Assembly (NCBI RefSeq): GCF_013407955.1
Contig: NZ_JACCBU010000001.1
Span: 2,480,001-2,544,000 of the forward strand
DNA from: Microlunatus parietis
GTDB taxonomy: Bacteria; Actinomycetota; Actinomycetes; Propionibacteriales; Propionibacteriaceae
Reading direction: 5' to 3'
Length of the DNA: 64,000 nt
Shown piece by piece: positions 17,700 to 25,682 of this stretch (position 1 is the stretch's first letter; each line of letters starts with the position of its first letter). The notes under the pieces are model-generated. The model saw only the letters and a list, made by a program, of their open reading frames with translations. It had not been told where the DNA came from and searched no databases. The position numbers were made by a program, and so were the translations under genes.

Positions 17700-20387
17700 G
17701 TGAGGGCGGCAGTCAGCCTGCGGTGGGGCCGCTCGGTGAGCGCGCTCCTGATGGCGCTCGCCGTGGTGCTGCTGGCGAGCGCGGCTCCGGCGTGGGCCCG
17801 CCCGACCGACCCGGAGGACCCGATCCGGAGCGTCTGCGCGACGGAAGCGACGGCCGACTACCAGTACCTGCCGGTCGAGCGGTGGTCCGGGGCGACCCAG
17901 AAACTGCACATCCGGTCCGGCGGCGGCGGCCCGTTCGACTTCGCGCCGTTCCAGCGCGAGTTCCAGGGCGGCGCGTTCGCCTTCGGCGACTTCTTCTATT
18001 CGGTGACCACGAAGTTCGTCACCTGGTCGACCGAGTTCTGCCCGCTGCAGTCGATCGGCCTCACCATCGACCAGACCGTGGCCCGCTTCGGCCAGGCCGT
18101 CCTGCAGTCGCCGTTGCTGGCGGGCATCGTCGGCCTCGCCGTGATCGGGTTGCTGATCCGCGGGATGAAACAGGATCCCGGCTGGCTGCCGCGGCTGATC
18201 GTGAAGATGATCATCGTCGCGATCTTGGTGATCATGGTCGTCGGGGCCGGCAACAGTACGACCGACGCGGCCGGGAGATACCAGCCCGGCGAGGGATCCC
18301 CGGGCTGGTTCGCGACCATGATCGACCAGGCGATCACCGAGATCGCCGCCGCGCCGGCAGCGGCCCTGGACTCTCCGTCGGCGTACGACAGCGTCGGGGT
18401 CGACCAGGACGAACTGAGCTGCGGCGCGTACGTCGATGCCCTGCGGGAGGGATACGAAGCGTCCGCCCTGTCCAAGGGCGCCATGATCAGGGCGAAGTCG
18501 ATCCCGGCCCAGACGGTGTCCAACCTGTGGCAACTGTCCGGCTATCGGGCGTGGTCGGTCGGCCAGTTCGGCCGCGACAACCTGAATGGCCAGAACCGGG
18601 TCGCCTGCCGGATGCTCGATGCCAACGCCGGGATCCCCGCCGGCCTCGAGGCGTACCCGACCGAGGGCCGGGACGACACGTTGCACCGGTCGGCCGCCAC
18701 CCGGACCGCCGTACTGCGGTTGGTCACCGACAACCCGGGCCAGCTCGTCGTCAATCCCCGCGCCCCGGCCTGGCGGCCGCTGAACCGGGTGGAGCAGGAC
18801 AAGGCCTGGATCGCCTGGGCCGCTTGCGTACCGCGGGACGACAAGCTGGCCAATCTGAAGGAGCCGACAGGCTGGCACACGCCGCGTGCGCAGGGCTGGC
18901 TGCTGAAGACGAACCAGAGTGAGCGCGGCCTGGCCGAGGAGGGCCGGTCGGAGGACTTCGACAAGGCCTGCTTCGACTTCTTCAACACCGAAGGCGACAA
19001 GGTCGCGGCGATCTTCGACTGGGGTGACGGCGACGGCGAGCTGAAGAAGGTCGCCGGCGACATGCCGCACTCGATCTACGACTTCATCTCCGCCCTGCAC
19101 GGCACCAACCAGGGCGCCAGCAACTCCGCCCTGATCGGCTACATCCTGTCGGCCCTCGGCGTCGCCGCCGTGTTCGGCACGATGGGCGCGATCATCATGA
19201 TCGTCAAGGCCGTGGCGGCCTTCATGCTGCTGTCCGCGATCTTCGTCTCGATCATCTGCCTGCTGCCGAACGCCGACAACAACCGCCTGGTCCAATTCGT
19301 CAAGGTGTACGTCGGACTGTCCCTCACCGCCGCCTTCGCCGTCTTCATCCTCAGCCTGATCACCCTGCTCACCAACGTGATCCTGAACGTGATCAAAGGC
19401 TTCACCGGCCCGAACTCCGACATGACCCTGATCCTCGGCGGCCTCGCCCCGGTGATGGCCGCGATCGCCCTGCACTTCGCCTTCCACAAGGCCGGCATGC
19501 CCTCACCCCTGACCGTCAAGGGAGCGATGGCCTGGGGCGGAGCCCTCTCCGGCGGCGCCGGCCTCGGCGCCATCAGGGTCGGCACCCAACAGCTCGTCGA
19601 ACGAGGCCAGGGCCTCCTGCGCCGCCGCGGCAAGGGCGACGACGAGGAAGTCACCGGCAAGGGATCCACCGCCAAACTCGGCAAGCGCAACTCGGAACTG
19701 AACACCGAGCAACCCCTCCGTCCCAGGGCAGCGCCGGGCGGCCCCGTCGGCCCGACCCCCGACGAGATCCTGAACGACCCCAACGCCTCGGAACAGGACA
19801 AGCGAGCAGCCCGGCGTCGCCGCATGTCCCAGAATATGATCCGACTGCCACCAGTCGAGGCGGCGCAAGGGGCTTCGGCTTCCAACGGAGAAGCTGCAAC
19901 ATCGGTGCAGACGAACGACTCGGTCGCGCTGGGTGGTCCGGCATCGGTCTACAACCCGAATCTGCCCGAGCCGGAGCAGCAGCGACGGCGAGCAGAAGGG
20001 CTCGCCCGGGCCGAGAAGGCGTTCGGCGCGACGAGTTGGTCGAATAGGAAGCGAGCGGGAACGGTCTTCTATGACTTCCCCGATCCAGCGCTACGGGCCA
20101 AGTACCCAGCAGGTGTGGCCTTCTCCTACGAAGCTTGTCCGCAGTTCGAGCCGTACTCCCTGGCCAAGGTGACGCTCCCCCAAGGGTTCCGGAATCGGAG
20201 GACCGACTTCGCCGAGGCAGACAGGCTTGCCGGATTCGAGGAACGGCCACGTGGGACAACATGGCATCACCACGAGGATGGCGTGACGATGTTGCTGGTG
20301 AATAAGGATCTGCACCAAGCCGTTCGACACTGGGGCGGGATCAGAACTACCGGAGTCAAGAACTTGGAAGGTGGGAAGAATGCTTGA
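17700..20387 (+). CDS. polymorphic toxin: TrbL/VirB6-like membrane protein with WHH (HNH) nuclease tip
   Basis: 895 residues from GTG 17700, four bases after GGAGG. Layout: signal peptide (residues ~1-34); short outside segment; membrane spans ~137-155 and ~165-184; a ~290-residue soluble region; four to five spans between ~477 and ~597 (for example GYILSALGVAAVFGTMGAII and YVGLSLTAAFAVFILSLITL); a charged Pro-rich linker ~620-770; and a C-terminal tip ~785-895. The tip carries GTTWHHHEDGVTMLLVNKDL then HQAVRHWGG, the signature of the HNH/Endo-VII-fold WHH toxin nucleases. The span layout resembles T4SS TrbL/VirB6 inner-membrane proteins, though no other secretion gene is nearby. The overlapping SUKH gene fits immunity. 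The sequence becomes less GC-rich from about 19.85 kb, as expected for an exchanged tip. Confidence 0.82.
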   Translation: MRAAVSLRWGRSVSALLMALAVVLLASAAPAWARPTDPEDPIRSVCATEATADYQYLPVERWSGATQKLHIRSGGGGPFDFAPFQREFQGGAFAFGDFFYSVTTKFVTWSTEFCPLQSIGLTIDQTVARFGQAVLQSPLLAGIVGLAVIGLLIRGMKQDPGWLPRLIVKMIIVAILVIMVVGAGNSTTDAAGRYQPGEGSPGWFATMIDQAITEIAAAPAAALDSPSAYDSVGVDQDELSCGAYVDALREGYEASALSKGAMIRAKSIPAQTVSNLWQLSGYRAWSVGQFGRDNLNGQNRVACRMLDANAGIPAGLEAYPTEGRDDTLHRSAATRTAVLRLVTDNPGQLVVNPRAPAWRPLNRVEQDKAWIAWAACVPRDDKLANLKEPTGWHTPRAQGWLLKTNQSERGLAEEGRSEDFDKACFDFFNTEGDKVAAIFDWGDGDGELKKVAGDMPHSIYDFISALHGTNQGASNSALIGYILSALGVAAVFGTMGAIIMIVKAVAAFMLLSAIFVSIICLLPNADNNRLVQFVKVYVGLSLTAAFAVFILSLITLLTNVILNVIKGFTGPNSDMTLILGGLAPVMAAIALHFAFHKAGMPSPLTVKGAMAWGGALSGGAGLGAIRVGTQQLVERGQGLLRRRGKGDDEEVTGKGSTAKLGKRNSELNTEQPLRPRAAPGGPVGPTPDEILNDPNASEQDKRAARRRRMSQNMIRLPPVEAAQGASASNGEAATSVQTNDSVALGGPASVYNPNLPEPEQQRRRAEGLARAEKAFGATSWSNRKRAGTVFYDFPDPALRAKYPAGVAFSYEACPQFEPYSLAKVTLPQGFRNRRTDFAEADRLAGFEERPRGTTWHHHEDGVTMLLVNKDLHQAVRHWGGIRTTGVKNLEGGKNA

Positions 20388-20814
20388 GGTCGATGCACGC
20401 GAGCCAGCCTCGGAGTTGCAGATCGCTGAGGTCGAGTCAGCGCTGGGCTTCCAGTTGCCTGAAGCCTATCGCAGTTGGCTCAAGGCGACCAACGGCGCTG
20501 AAGTCCCGCAGGACACTCCCGTCCCAGGCACCGAGGGCAACGGGTTGTTCTCCGAGTTCGAGCCGGTCGAGCGCCTACCCATGGTCCGAGCCTATGAGGG
20601 TAGCGACGTCATCCCGAGGGACTACGTGGCAGTCAACATCGGGGATGGCGGAGCCGTCGCCATAAAGGTCCGCGGCGACGATATCGGGTCGGTCTGGTGG
20701 GCCGACTTCGACCAGGCCGAGTTGCTCGGCATCGCCGACGGGTCCAGCCAGGAGATCATGCGCCGACTCGCCGATAACTGGGACGAGTTCCTGGCGCTTG
20801 ACTTCGAGGACTGA
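20380..20814 (+). CDS. SMI1/KNR4 (SUKH) family immunity protein
   Basis: 144 residues from ATG 20380, overlapping the toxin's 3' end by eight bases, with GGAAGGTGGGAAG just before it. The SUKH pattern is clear: ASELQIAEVESALGFQLPEA then YRSWLKATNGAEV, the EFEPVERLPMVRAYEG loop, DYVAVNIGDGGAVAIKV and VWWADFDQAEL near the end. SUKH proteins are the usual partners of HNH/WHH nuclease toxins, so this one should bind and neutralise the tip of the upstream protein. It is cytosolic, with no signal or membrane segment. Confidence 0.9.
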   Translation: MLEVDAREPASELQIAEVESALGFQLPEAYRSWLKATNGAEVPQDTPVPGTEGNGLFSEFEPVERLPMVRAYEGSDVIPRDYVAVNIGDGGAVAIKVRGDDIGSVWWADFDQAELLGIADGSSQEIMRRLADNWDEFLALDFED

Positions 20815-20866
20815 TTCGGCAAGGCGGCCCATTTGACAAATCCACCATTCATTGAGTTGCCTTGAT

Positions 20867-21233
20867 ATGGCAGACGAGAAGTATCACTACTGCAAGATGT
20901 TCCTTCAGGGGGGACACTCGTACAGCGACGGAACTCCTGGAGCCCCTGCTGGGAGCACCGTTCCAAGACGGCCTCATGACCTCGTCCAACGCGGAACTCG
21001 ATGTACTCAGGAATCCGGACACTGACGCGGGGTACTCTTTCCTCGGCTGGCCGATCCTTATCGAGATTGCGGCCGAGAATGACGCCGACAATGAGTCCAT
21101 CGTCGGAACCACCTCGAGCATCTTGAAAACGATGTGGGATGCCGGGATTCCAACTGTGGCGGCATGCGATTACGAAGACGAACTGCCCTGGCGCGGCGGG
21201 ATCGGGCGGATCGAGGACAACGATCTTCGCTAA
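20867..21233 (+). pseudogene. frameshifted immunity-type gene
   Basis: ATG 20867 opens MADEKYHYCKMFLQGG and stops early. A shift of frame at the six-G run near 20912-20917 lets the reading continue as DTRTATELLEPLLGAPFQDG, LDVLRNPDTDAGYSFLGWPI, LIEIAAENDADNESIVGTTS and SILKTMWDAGIPTVAACDYE to TAA 21233. The reconstructed ~120-residue acidic protein resembles a small family often seen beside actinobacterial toxins (ending ...GIPxVAACDYEDELPxxGG). The run of G makes either a real frameshift or a sequencing error possible. The sequence is close to 57% GC, lower than the surroundings. Confidence 0.5.
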
Positions 21234-21312
21234 GGTACTTGATCACGGAGGGCGCGGCAGCCGCCTACCGTGCGCCGGCATGTCGATCGCAGGTCTAGCG
21301 ACTGCACTATGA

Positions 21313-21762
21313 GACCGACTACGAGCGATTCGGCGGCGAACTGACGAGAGCAATGCCCCAGTACGCGATTGGACCTTCGACCGAGCCCCATGGAAATTCC
21401 ACGCACAGGTGTTCGCGAACGAACTCCTACGGCAGTGGCCGGGACATCGAACGAAATTCGCCACTGTCGGGACTACGCACGGCAAGCTCGCGGAGCATCA
21501 CGCCCTGGAGCAACAATCCAGAAGGAGGGGAGTTCCGATCATCACCGAAAAGGTTCGCGCAACTCTCTCCGGATTTCCCAGTGGCCGATACTTCGACGGT
21601 ATTATGCGAGGCCGCGACGGCGATGTCGGCATCGAGGTGAAGTCGAGGTGCCACCAGAACCCGCCACCAAAGAGAATTCGACCAATCAGTCAGCCCCGGA
21701 GAATCCCGCCACCGCCAAACTCTCGGACGGCACCGCGATCAATATTGTCAGAGTCGAACTGA
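21313..21762 (+). pseudogene. orphan toxin tip, PD-(D/E)XK nuclease-like
   Basis: This stretch has no start of its own and looks like a detached C-terminal toxin module. The frame 21409-21762 reads FANELLRQWPGHRTKFATVG, GKLAEHHALEQQSRRRGVP, and GRYFDGIMRGRDGDVGIEVK: a helix with Glu, then D...E-x-K, the core of a PD-(D/E)XK nuclease as seen in toxins ending '...RYYDG...GIEVKSG'. Upstream, another frame has DYERFGGELTRAMPQY, suggesting a frameshift near 21365. After EVKSR the reading degenerates into Pro/Arg-rich text. No membrane or export region precedes it. Confidence 0.5.
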
Positions 21763-21780
21763 TAAGGACAAAACGAATCG

Positions 21781-22245
21781 ATGATAACCTCCCAAATCCT
21801 GACGTATAGCGGAGAACTTGAAGCCGCCATTGACTCCGGCAATGGTCTCAGCTACTTCCTTGCCCCACTTTCAGTCCTGGACGGCAATGAAAACTTCTCA
21901 CTCAACCTCATGCACATGCCAACTCCGAAATGGCCCGAAGATCTCACGCCCGCTGAGACCAAGGAAATGGGTAGGAGCTACATTCAGTGCGCGGGCTCAG
22001 CCGATGCGATGACCTGCGAGATCAGCAAGGTCATCGACGGCGTACAAAAGCTCTTCACCATCGGCCACGCCGGCCCGAGAGAGGGGGAGCCCACGGTTCC
22101 GATCACTTATCACAACGGAGAGATGACCCTCTACATCTATCCCACAGAAGTGTTCGACGCTAGCGAGGCAGCCGAGCTCTTCTTCTCCTACCACAAGACC
22201 CAGGACATTCCCGCGGGCTACGAGCTACGACACATCGGTCCCTGA
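21781..22245 (+). CDS. putative immunity protein for the orphan tip
   Basis: 154 residues, acidic, no signal or membrane segment, starting at ATG 21781 just after the orphan toxin tip. Visible sequence includes MITSQILTYSGELEAAIDSG, LMHMPTPKWPEDLTPAETKE, GHAGPREGEPTVPITYHNGE and MTLYIYPTEVFDASEAAELF. I do not recognise the family. Its base composition (near 53% GC with A-rich codons such as ATA, AAA and GAA) differs strongly from the core genes. Position directly downstream of a nuclease-like tip suggests an immunity role; that is inference from position only. It appears intact. Confidence 0.6.
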   Translation: MITSQILTYSGELEAAIDSGNGLSYFLAPLSVLDGNENFSLNLMHMPTPKWPEDLTPAETKEMGRSYIQCAGSADAMTCEISKVIDGVQKLFTIGHAGPREGEPTVPITYHNGEMTLYIYPTEVFDASEAAELFFSYHKTQDIPAGYELRHIGP

Positions 22246-22255
22246 CCTCGGATCG

Positions 22256-22615
22256 AGTCAGGCTCCATCAACGACGAGTTCGGCTACGGGTGGCTCGTGA
22301 CGAACTCCTGGAGGCTTCCCCTGCTACATCATGACGGATCGCTTTGCCGACACCCTCGTGGCGTCGGACTTGGGCGCGTTCACCCTCGCCGAGGTAGAGG
22401 TGACACTGAATCCGGATGCGCAGGAGGAGCATGCCGGGAGCAACTCCCCATTTCCGGTGGCTCAAGGTGACCGGGCCGCCGGTCACGATGATCCTGGATT
22501 GACGAGCAAGGCTCAGCTGGTGGTGTCCGAATGCGCCCTCCGAGTCCTGCGGGCCGGAGTGATCGACAACTGTGCCGTCGAGCCTTACGTCCCAGGAAGC
22601 CGAGAAGTCAGGTGA
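22256..22615 (+). pseudogene. decayed immunity-like gene
   Basis: Pieces of one protein lie in different frames: SINDEFGYGWLVTNSW near 22270-22310, then IMTDRFADTLVASDLGAFTL and AEVEVTLNPDAQEEH in the frame opening at 22331, then a likely out-and-back frame change near 22440-22480 and SKAQLVVSECALRVLRAGVI to a stop at 22615. The pattern of a ...SERAL.VLR... ending is shared with small proteins beside actinobacterial toxins. No intact frame covers it. The boundaries are approximate. Confidence 0.4.
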
Positions 22616-22623
22616 GACGTCGA

Positions 22624-22669
22624 TTTGGGTGAATTTCCGCCGGGAGTACGCGGCGGAAATTCACCCAAA
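22624..22669. repeat. perfect 19-bp hairpin, inverted-repeat family 2, copy 2
   Basis: Left arm 22624-22642 (TTTGGGTGAATTTCCGCCG), 8-base loop GGAGTACG, right arm 22651-22669, all pairs matching. The core GTGAATTTCCGCCG is shared with the elements at 8697-8732 and 53233-53270. It ends the toxin/immunity island, between the last decayed immunity gene and the convergent DinB gene, and can serve as a bidirectional terminator. Confidence 0.85.
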
Positions 22670-22689
22670 GTCCTCCTGCAGCAACCCGG

Positions 22690-23223
22690 TCAAGAATGAG
22701 GTGCGGCTCGGCGGAGCATCATCAGCTGGCCGAGTTCGGCGACGTTCTTCGTGTACTCGACGGTGACCCAGGCGAGTTGGTCGAGGCGGGTTCGGCCGGC
22801 GTCGGCGGGCCAGGGGAAGGCGCTCAGCTCGGCCAGGTCGGCCTCGGTCAGGTCGGCCAGGACCTCCGACCAGGCGGTACGGAGCTCGGCGAGCTTGGCG
22901 CGGATCCAGTCCGGGTCGGGCTGCCAGCCGGTCTCGGTACGGGACGGCGCCGGGTGGCCGTGGATGTCGGCGAGCGTGCAGGACCACCACCAGATCAGGT
23001 GCCAGCTGACCCAGGCGATCGTGGGCACGGGGACCGGGTCCGGCTCGACGTCGGCCCAGTCCGGCTCCCAGGTTCCTGCAGCGGTCCGGTGCATGGTCCA
23101 GTGCGTCGGAGCCGGCACCCAGTCCAGGTCCTCGGCCGCCAGGCCGCCCAGGTGATGATCAAGGAGCATCGAGCTCACGTCGAGCTGAAAGGCCAACGGC
23201 GCGGTCGGATTCGCTGGTTCCAT
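22690..23223 (-). CDS. DinB-family protein
   Basis: 177 residues from ATG 23223 (MEPANPTAPLAFQLDVSSML). The sequence has the DinB/YfiT four-helix pattern: an early aspartate-histidine pair MLLDHHLGG, THWTMHRTAAGTWEPDW, then PTIAWVSWHLIWWWSCTLAD with the metal-type histidine, and VTVEYTKNVAELGQLMMLRR near the end. Such proteins are metal-binding and often thiol-dependent transferases; the substrate is unknown. The longer frame upstream to 23295 is rejected because it overlaps the neighbouring gene. Confidence 0.75.
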   Translation of the reverse strand: MEPANPTAPLAFQLDVSSMLLDHHLGGLAAEDLDWVPAPTHWTMHRTAAGTWEPDWADVEPDPVPVPTIAWVSWHLIWWWSCTLADIHGHPAPSRTETGWQPDPDWIRAKLAELRTAWSEVLADLTEADLAELSAFPWPADAGRTRLDQLAWVTVEYTKNVAELGQLMMLRRAAPHS

Positions 23224-23231
23224 CGAAGAGA

Positions 23232-23981
23232 TCACCGACCCGCGATCGAGAGGCCGGCGACGGTGATCGAACGGTTCGGGGCGTCTCCGGACCACAACAA
23301 GGGCACGTCAGCACCGATGATCAACTCCGCGAACCGCAACTGGTCGACCGGGCCGGCGCCGAACTCGATCCCGATGCCGCAGTCACCCAGCACCAGGCTG
23401 GAGAAGGCGCACCGTCGTGCCGAGCCGTTGATCTTGATGCCGACCGCGGCTGAGCGGAAGGAGCTGTTGACGACGATCAGGTCGCGATTGCCGGCGTCCT
23501 GGTCCTCGGCCCGCAGCAAGAGCCCGGTGCCGGCGGCACGGACCCGGCTTCCGTCGATGGTGATCCCTCGCGAGCCGATGATCTCGATCCCGGCGTCGGA
23601 GCCGGCGACGGTCGGCCCGCGAAGATCGACATCGTCGCAGTCCGTGATCACCACGGCCGCCCGCGCCGAGTCGCCGGCGTCGATCATTCCGGTCCCGGTG
23701 ATCGCGACGTTCCGCTGCCCCGTCATGACGACCAGCTCACCCGAATGGTCGGGATCGGCGACCAGCCGGCTCCCGGGCGCCAGGTGCAACTCGACGTTGG
23801 TGCGCAGTTCGACCGTTCCGCAGCGATACGTACCGGCCGAGACCAGCACCCGGCCCCCGCCGCCCGCGTTGGAACGGTCGATCGCCAGTTGCAGGGCCGC
23901 TGTGTCGTCGACCAGGCCGTTGCCGACCGCGCCGTAGTGGCGGACCTCCCAGGCCAGCCGGGTGATGTCGTCGAGCTGCAT
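23232..23981 (-). CDS. right-handed beta-helix (pectate-lyase-3-like) protein
   Basis: 249 residues. It opens with the motif VRHYGAVGNGLVDDTAALQL followed by AIDRSNAGGGGRVLVSAGTY, which marks the pectate_lyase_3/GH28-related fold. Repeating beta-helix coils follow (GMIDAGDSARAAVVITDCDD, VDLRGPTVAGSDAGIEIIGS). At 249 residues it is shorter than full glycosidases and has no signal peptide, so it may be an inactive or carbohydrate-binding form. GGGAGA precedes ATG 23981. It lies eight bases before the DinB gene and 18 bases after the ABC-F gene, all in one direction. Confidence 0.75.
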   Translation of the reverse strand: MQLDDITRLAWEVRHYGAVGNGLVDDTAALQLAIDRSNAGGGGRVLVSAGTYRCGTVELRTNVELHLAPGSRLVADPDHSGELVVMTGQRNVAITGTGMIDAGDSARAAVVITDCDDVDLRGPTVAGSDAGIEIIGSRGITIDGSRVRAAGTGLLLRAEDQDAGNRDLIVVNSSFRSAAVGIKINGSARRCAFSSLVLGDCGIGIEFGAGPVDQLRFAELIIGADVPLLWSGDAPNRSITVAGLSIAGR

Positions 23982-23999
23982 CGGATCTCCCTTTCCGCG

Positions 24000-25682
24000 T
24001 CACCGCGCCCGGGCGACCCGTCCTTCGTCCCAGACCGGCTGATCGGCCTCGTACACGCTTCCGTCGGCACCGAAGATCAGGAACCGGTCGAACGCCCGAG
24101 CGAACCATCGATCGTGGGTGACCGCGATCACCGTACCGTCGAAGACTTCGAGCCCGTGCTCCAGGGCCTCGGCCGAGGAGATGTCCAGGTTGTCCGTCGG
24201 CTCGTCGAGCAGCAGCAGGGTGGCCCCGGACAGTTCCAAGATCAGGATCTGGAACCGGGCCTGCTGGCCGCCGGACAGCGTTTCGAACCGCTGCTCGGCC
24301 GAGCGGGCCAGTTCGTAGCGGTCCAGCTTTCGCGCCGCCTCCTCCTGGCCCATGCCGTCGCGATGATCATCGCCGCGGTGCAGGATCTCCAGCAGGGTCC
24401 GGCCGAGATACTCGGGATGATGGTGGGTCTGGGCGAACCAGCCGGGCCGCACCCGGGCGCCGAGCCGGGCCTTGCCGGTGTGCGCGACCGGCGCGATGTC
24501 CAGCGACGCGACCGGACGATGCTCCACGTCCGGATCGCTGCCGCCCAAGGCCAGCAGGCGCAGGAAGTGCGACTTGCCGGAGCCGTTGGAGCCGAGCACA
24601 GCCACCCGGTCGCCGTACCAGATCTCGGCGTCGAACGGCTTCACCAGCCCGGTCAACTCTAGGTCCTCGACGATCACCGCCCGCTTGCCGGTCCGCCCGC
24701 CGCGCAGCCGCATTGAGACGTGCTGAGCCAGCGGGATCGCCTCCGGTGGCCCGGCCTCCTCGAACTTGGCCAGCCTGGTCTTCGCCGCCTGATAGCGGGC
24801 CGCCATGTCGGAGTTGTAGGCGGCCTTGATCTTGTACAGCTGGACCAGGTCCTTGAGCTTCTGATGATCTTCGTCCCAGCGCCGCCGCAACTCCTCGAGC
24901 CGGTCGAACCTCGCCTGCCGCGCCTCGGCGAACGTGGCGAAACTGCCCGGGTGCACCCAGAGTGAGTTGCCGGCCGCGCCCAACTCGACCGCGGCAATCG
25001 CCGTCGAGGCCTGGGCCAGCAACTCTCGGTCGTGGCTGATCAGCAAGATCGTCTTCTGGGAATTCCGGAGTTGATCTTCCAGCCACCGCTTGCCCGGCAC
25101 GTCGAGATAGTTGTCCGGCTCGTCGAGCAGCAGCACGTCGTCGGAACCGCGCAGCAGGGCCTCCAGGGCCAGCCGCTTCTGCTCGCCACCCGACAGGGTC
25201 CTGACCTCACGCCACCGGGCCCGCTCGTACGGGACGCCGAGCGCCGACGTGCAGCAGGCGTCGAACATCACCTCGGCCTCGTAGCCGCCCGCGTCGCCGT
25301 AGTCGGCCAGGGCCTGCGCATACTCCAGCTGTACGGCCTCGGAGTCGTCGTCCATCAACGCCAGCTCGAGCCGGTCCACCTCCGCCACCGCGGCCCGCAG
25401 CCGATCCCCGGTCAGCGAGAACAGCAAGTCGCGCACCGTACTCTCATCGCGAATGCTGCCGATGAACTGCCGCATCACCCCGAGCGTGCCGCTCCGTGTC
25501 ACCGTCCCCGAGGTCGGAGCCACGTCCCCGGAGATGATCCGCATCAGCGTCGTCTTCCCGGCGCCGTTCGGCCCGACCAGGGCGACCACGGCCCCGTCCC
25601 CGACCCGGAACGAGATCTCGTCGAGCAACACCCGCCCATCTGGAAGGTGATACGACACGCGTGCCAACTCGACGTGTCCCAT
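24000..25682 (-). CDS. ABC-F family ATPase
   Basis: 560 residues with two ABC domains and no membrane spans. The first has VALVGPNGAGKTTLMRIISG (~residue 33-52), signature LSGGEQKRLALEALL and Walker B LLLDEPDNYLD; the second has VAVLGSNGSGKSHFLRLLAL, signature LSGGQQARFQILILEL and LLLDEPTDNLD. A charged linker (RWDEDHQKLKDLVQLYKIKA...) between them is the P-site tRNA interaction motif region. ABC-F proteins bind the ribosomal E site and act in translation rescue or antibiotic protection; which applies here cannot be told. The start ATG 25682 begins MGHVELARVSYHLPDGR. Confidence 0.92.
   Translation of the reverse strand: MGHVELARVSYHLPDGRVLLDEISFRVGDGAVVALVGPNGAGKTTLMRIISGDVAPTSGTVTRSGTLGVMRQFIGSIRDESTVRDLLFSLTGDRLRAAVAEVDRLELALMDDDSEAVQLEYAQALADYGDAGGYEAEVMFDACCTSALGVPYERARWREVRTLSGGEQKRLALEALLRGSDDVLLLDEPDNYLDVPGKRWLEDQLRNSQKTILLISHDRELLAQASTAIAAVELGAAGNSLWVHPGSFATFAEARQARFDRLEELRRRWDEDHQKLKDLVQLYKIKAAYNSDMAARYQAAKTRLAKFEEAGPPEAIPLAQHVSMRLRGGRTGKRAVIVEDLELTGLVKPFDAEIWYGDRVAVLGSNGSGKSHFLRLLALGGSDPDVEHRPVASLDIAPVAHTGKARLGARVRPGWFAQTHHHPEYLGRTLLEILHRGDDHRDGMGQEEAARKLDRYELARSAEQRFETLSGGQQARFQILILELSGATLLLLDEPTDNLDISSAEALEHGLEVFDGTVIAVTHDRWFARAFDRFLIFGADGSVYEADQPVWDEGRVARAR

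Noticed and set aside
17658..19487. Minus-strand frame of 609 codons opposite the toxin gene
   Set aside because: Gly/Arg/Asp/His-rich repeats typical of antisense GC-rich DNA; the plus frame has signal peptide, spans and a nuclease motif.
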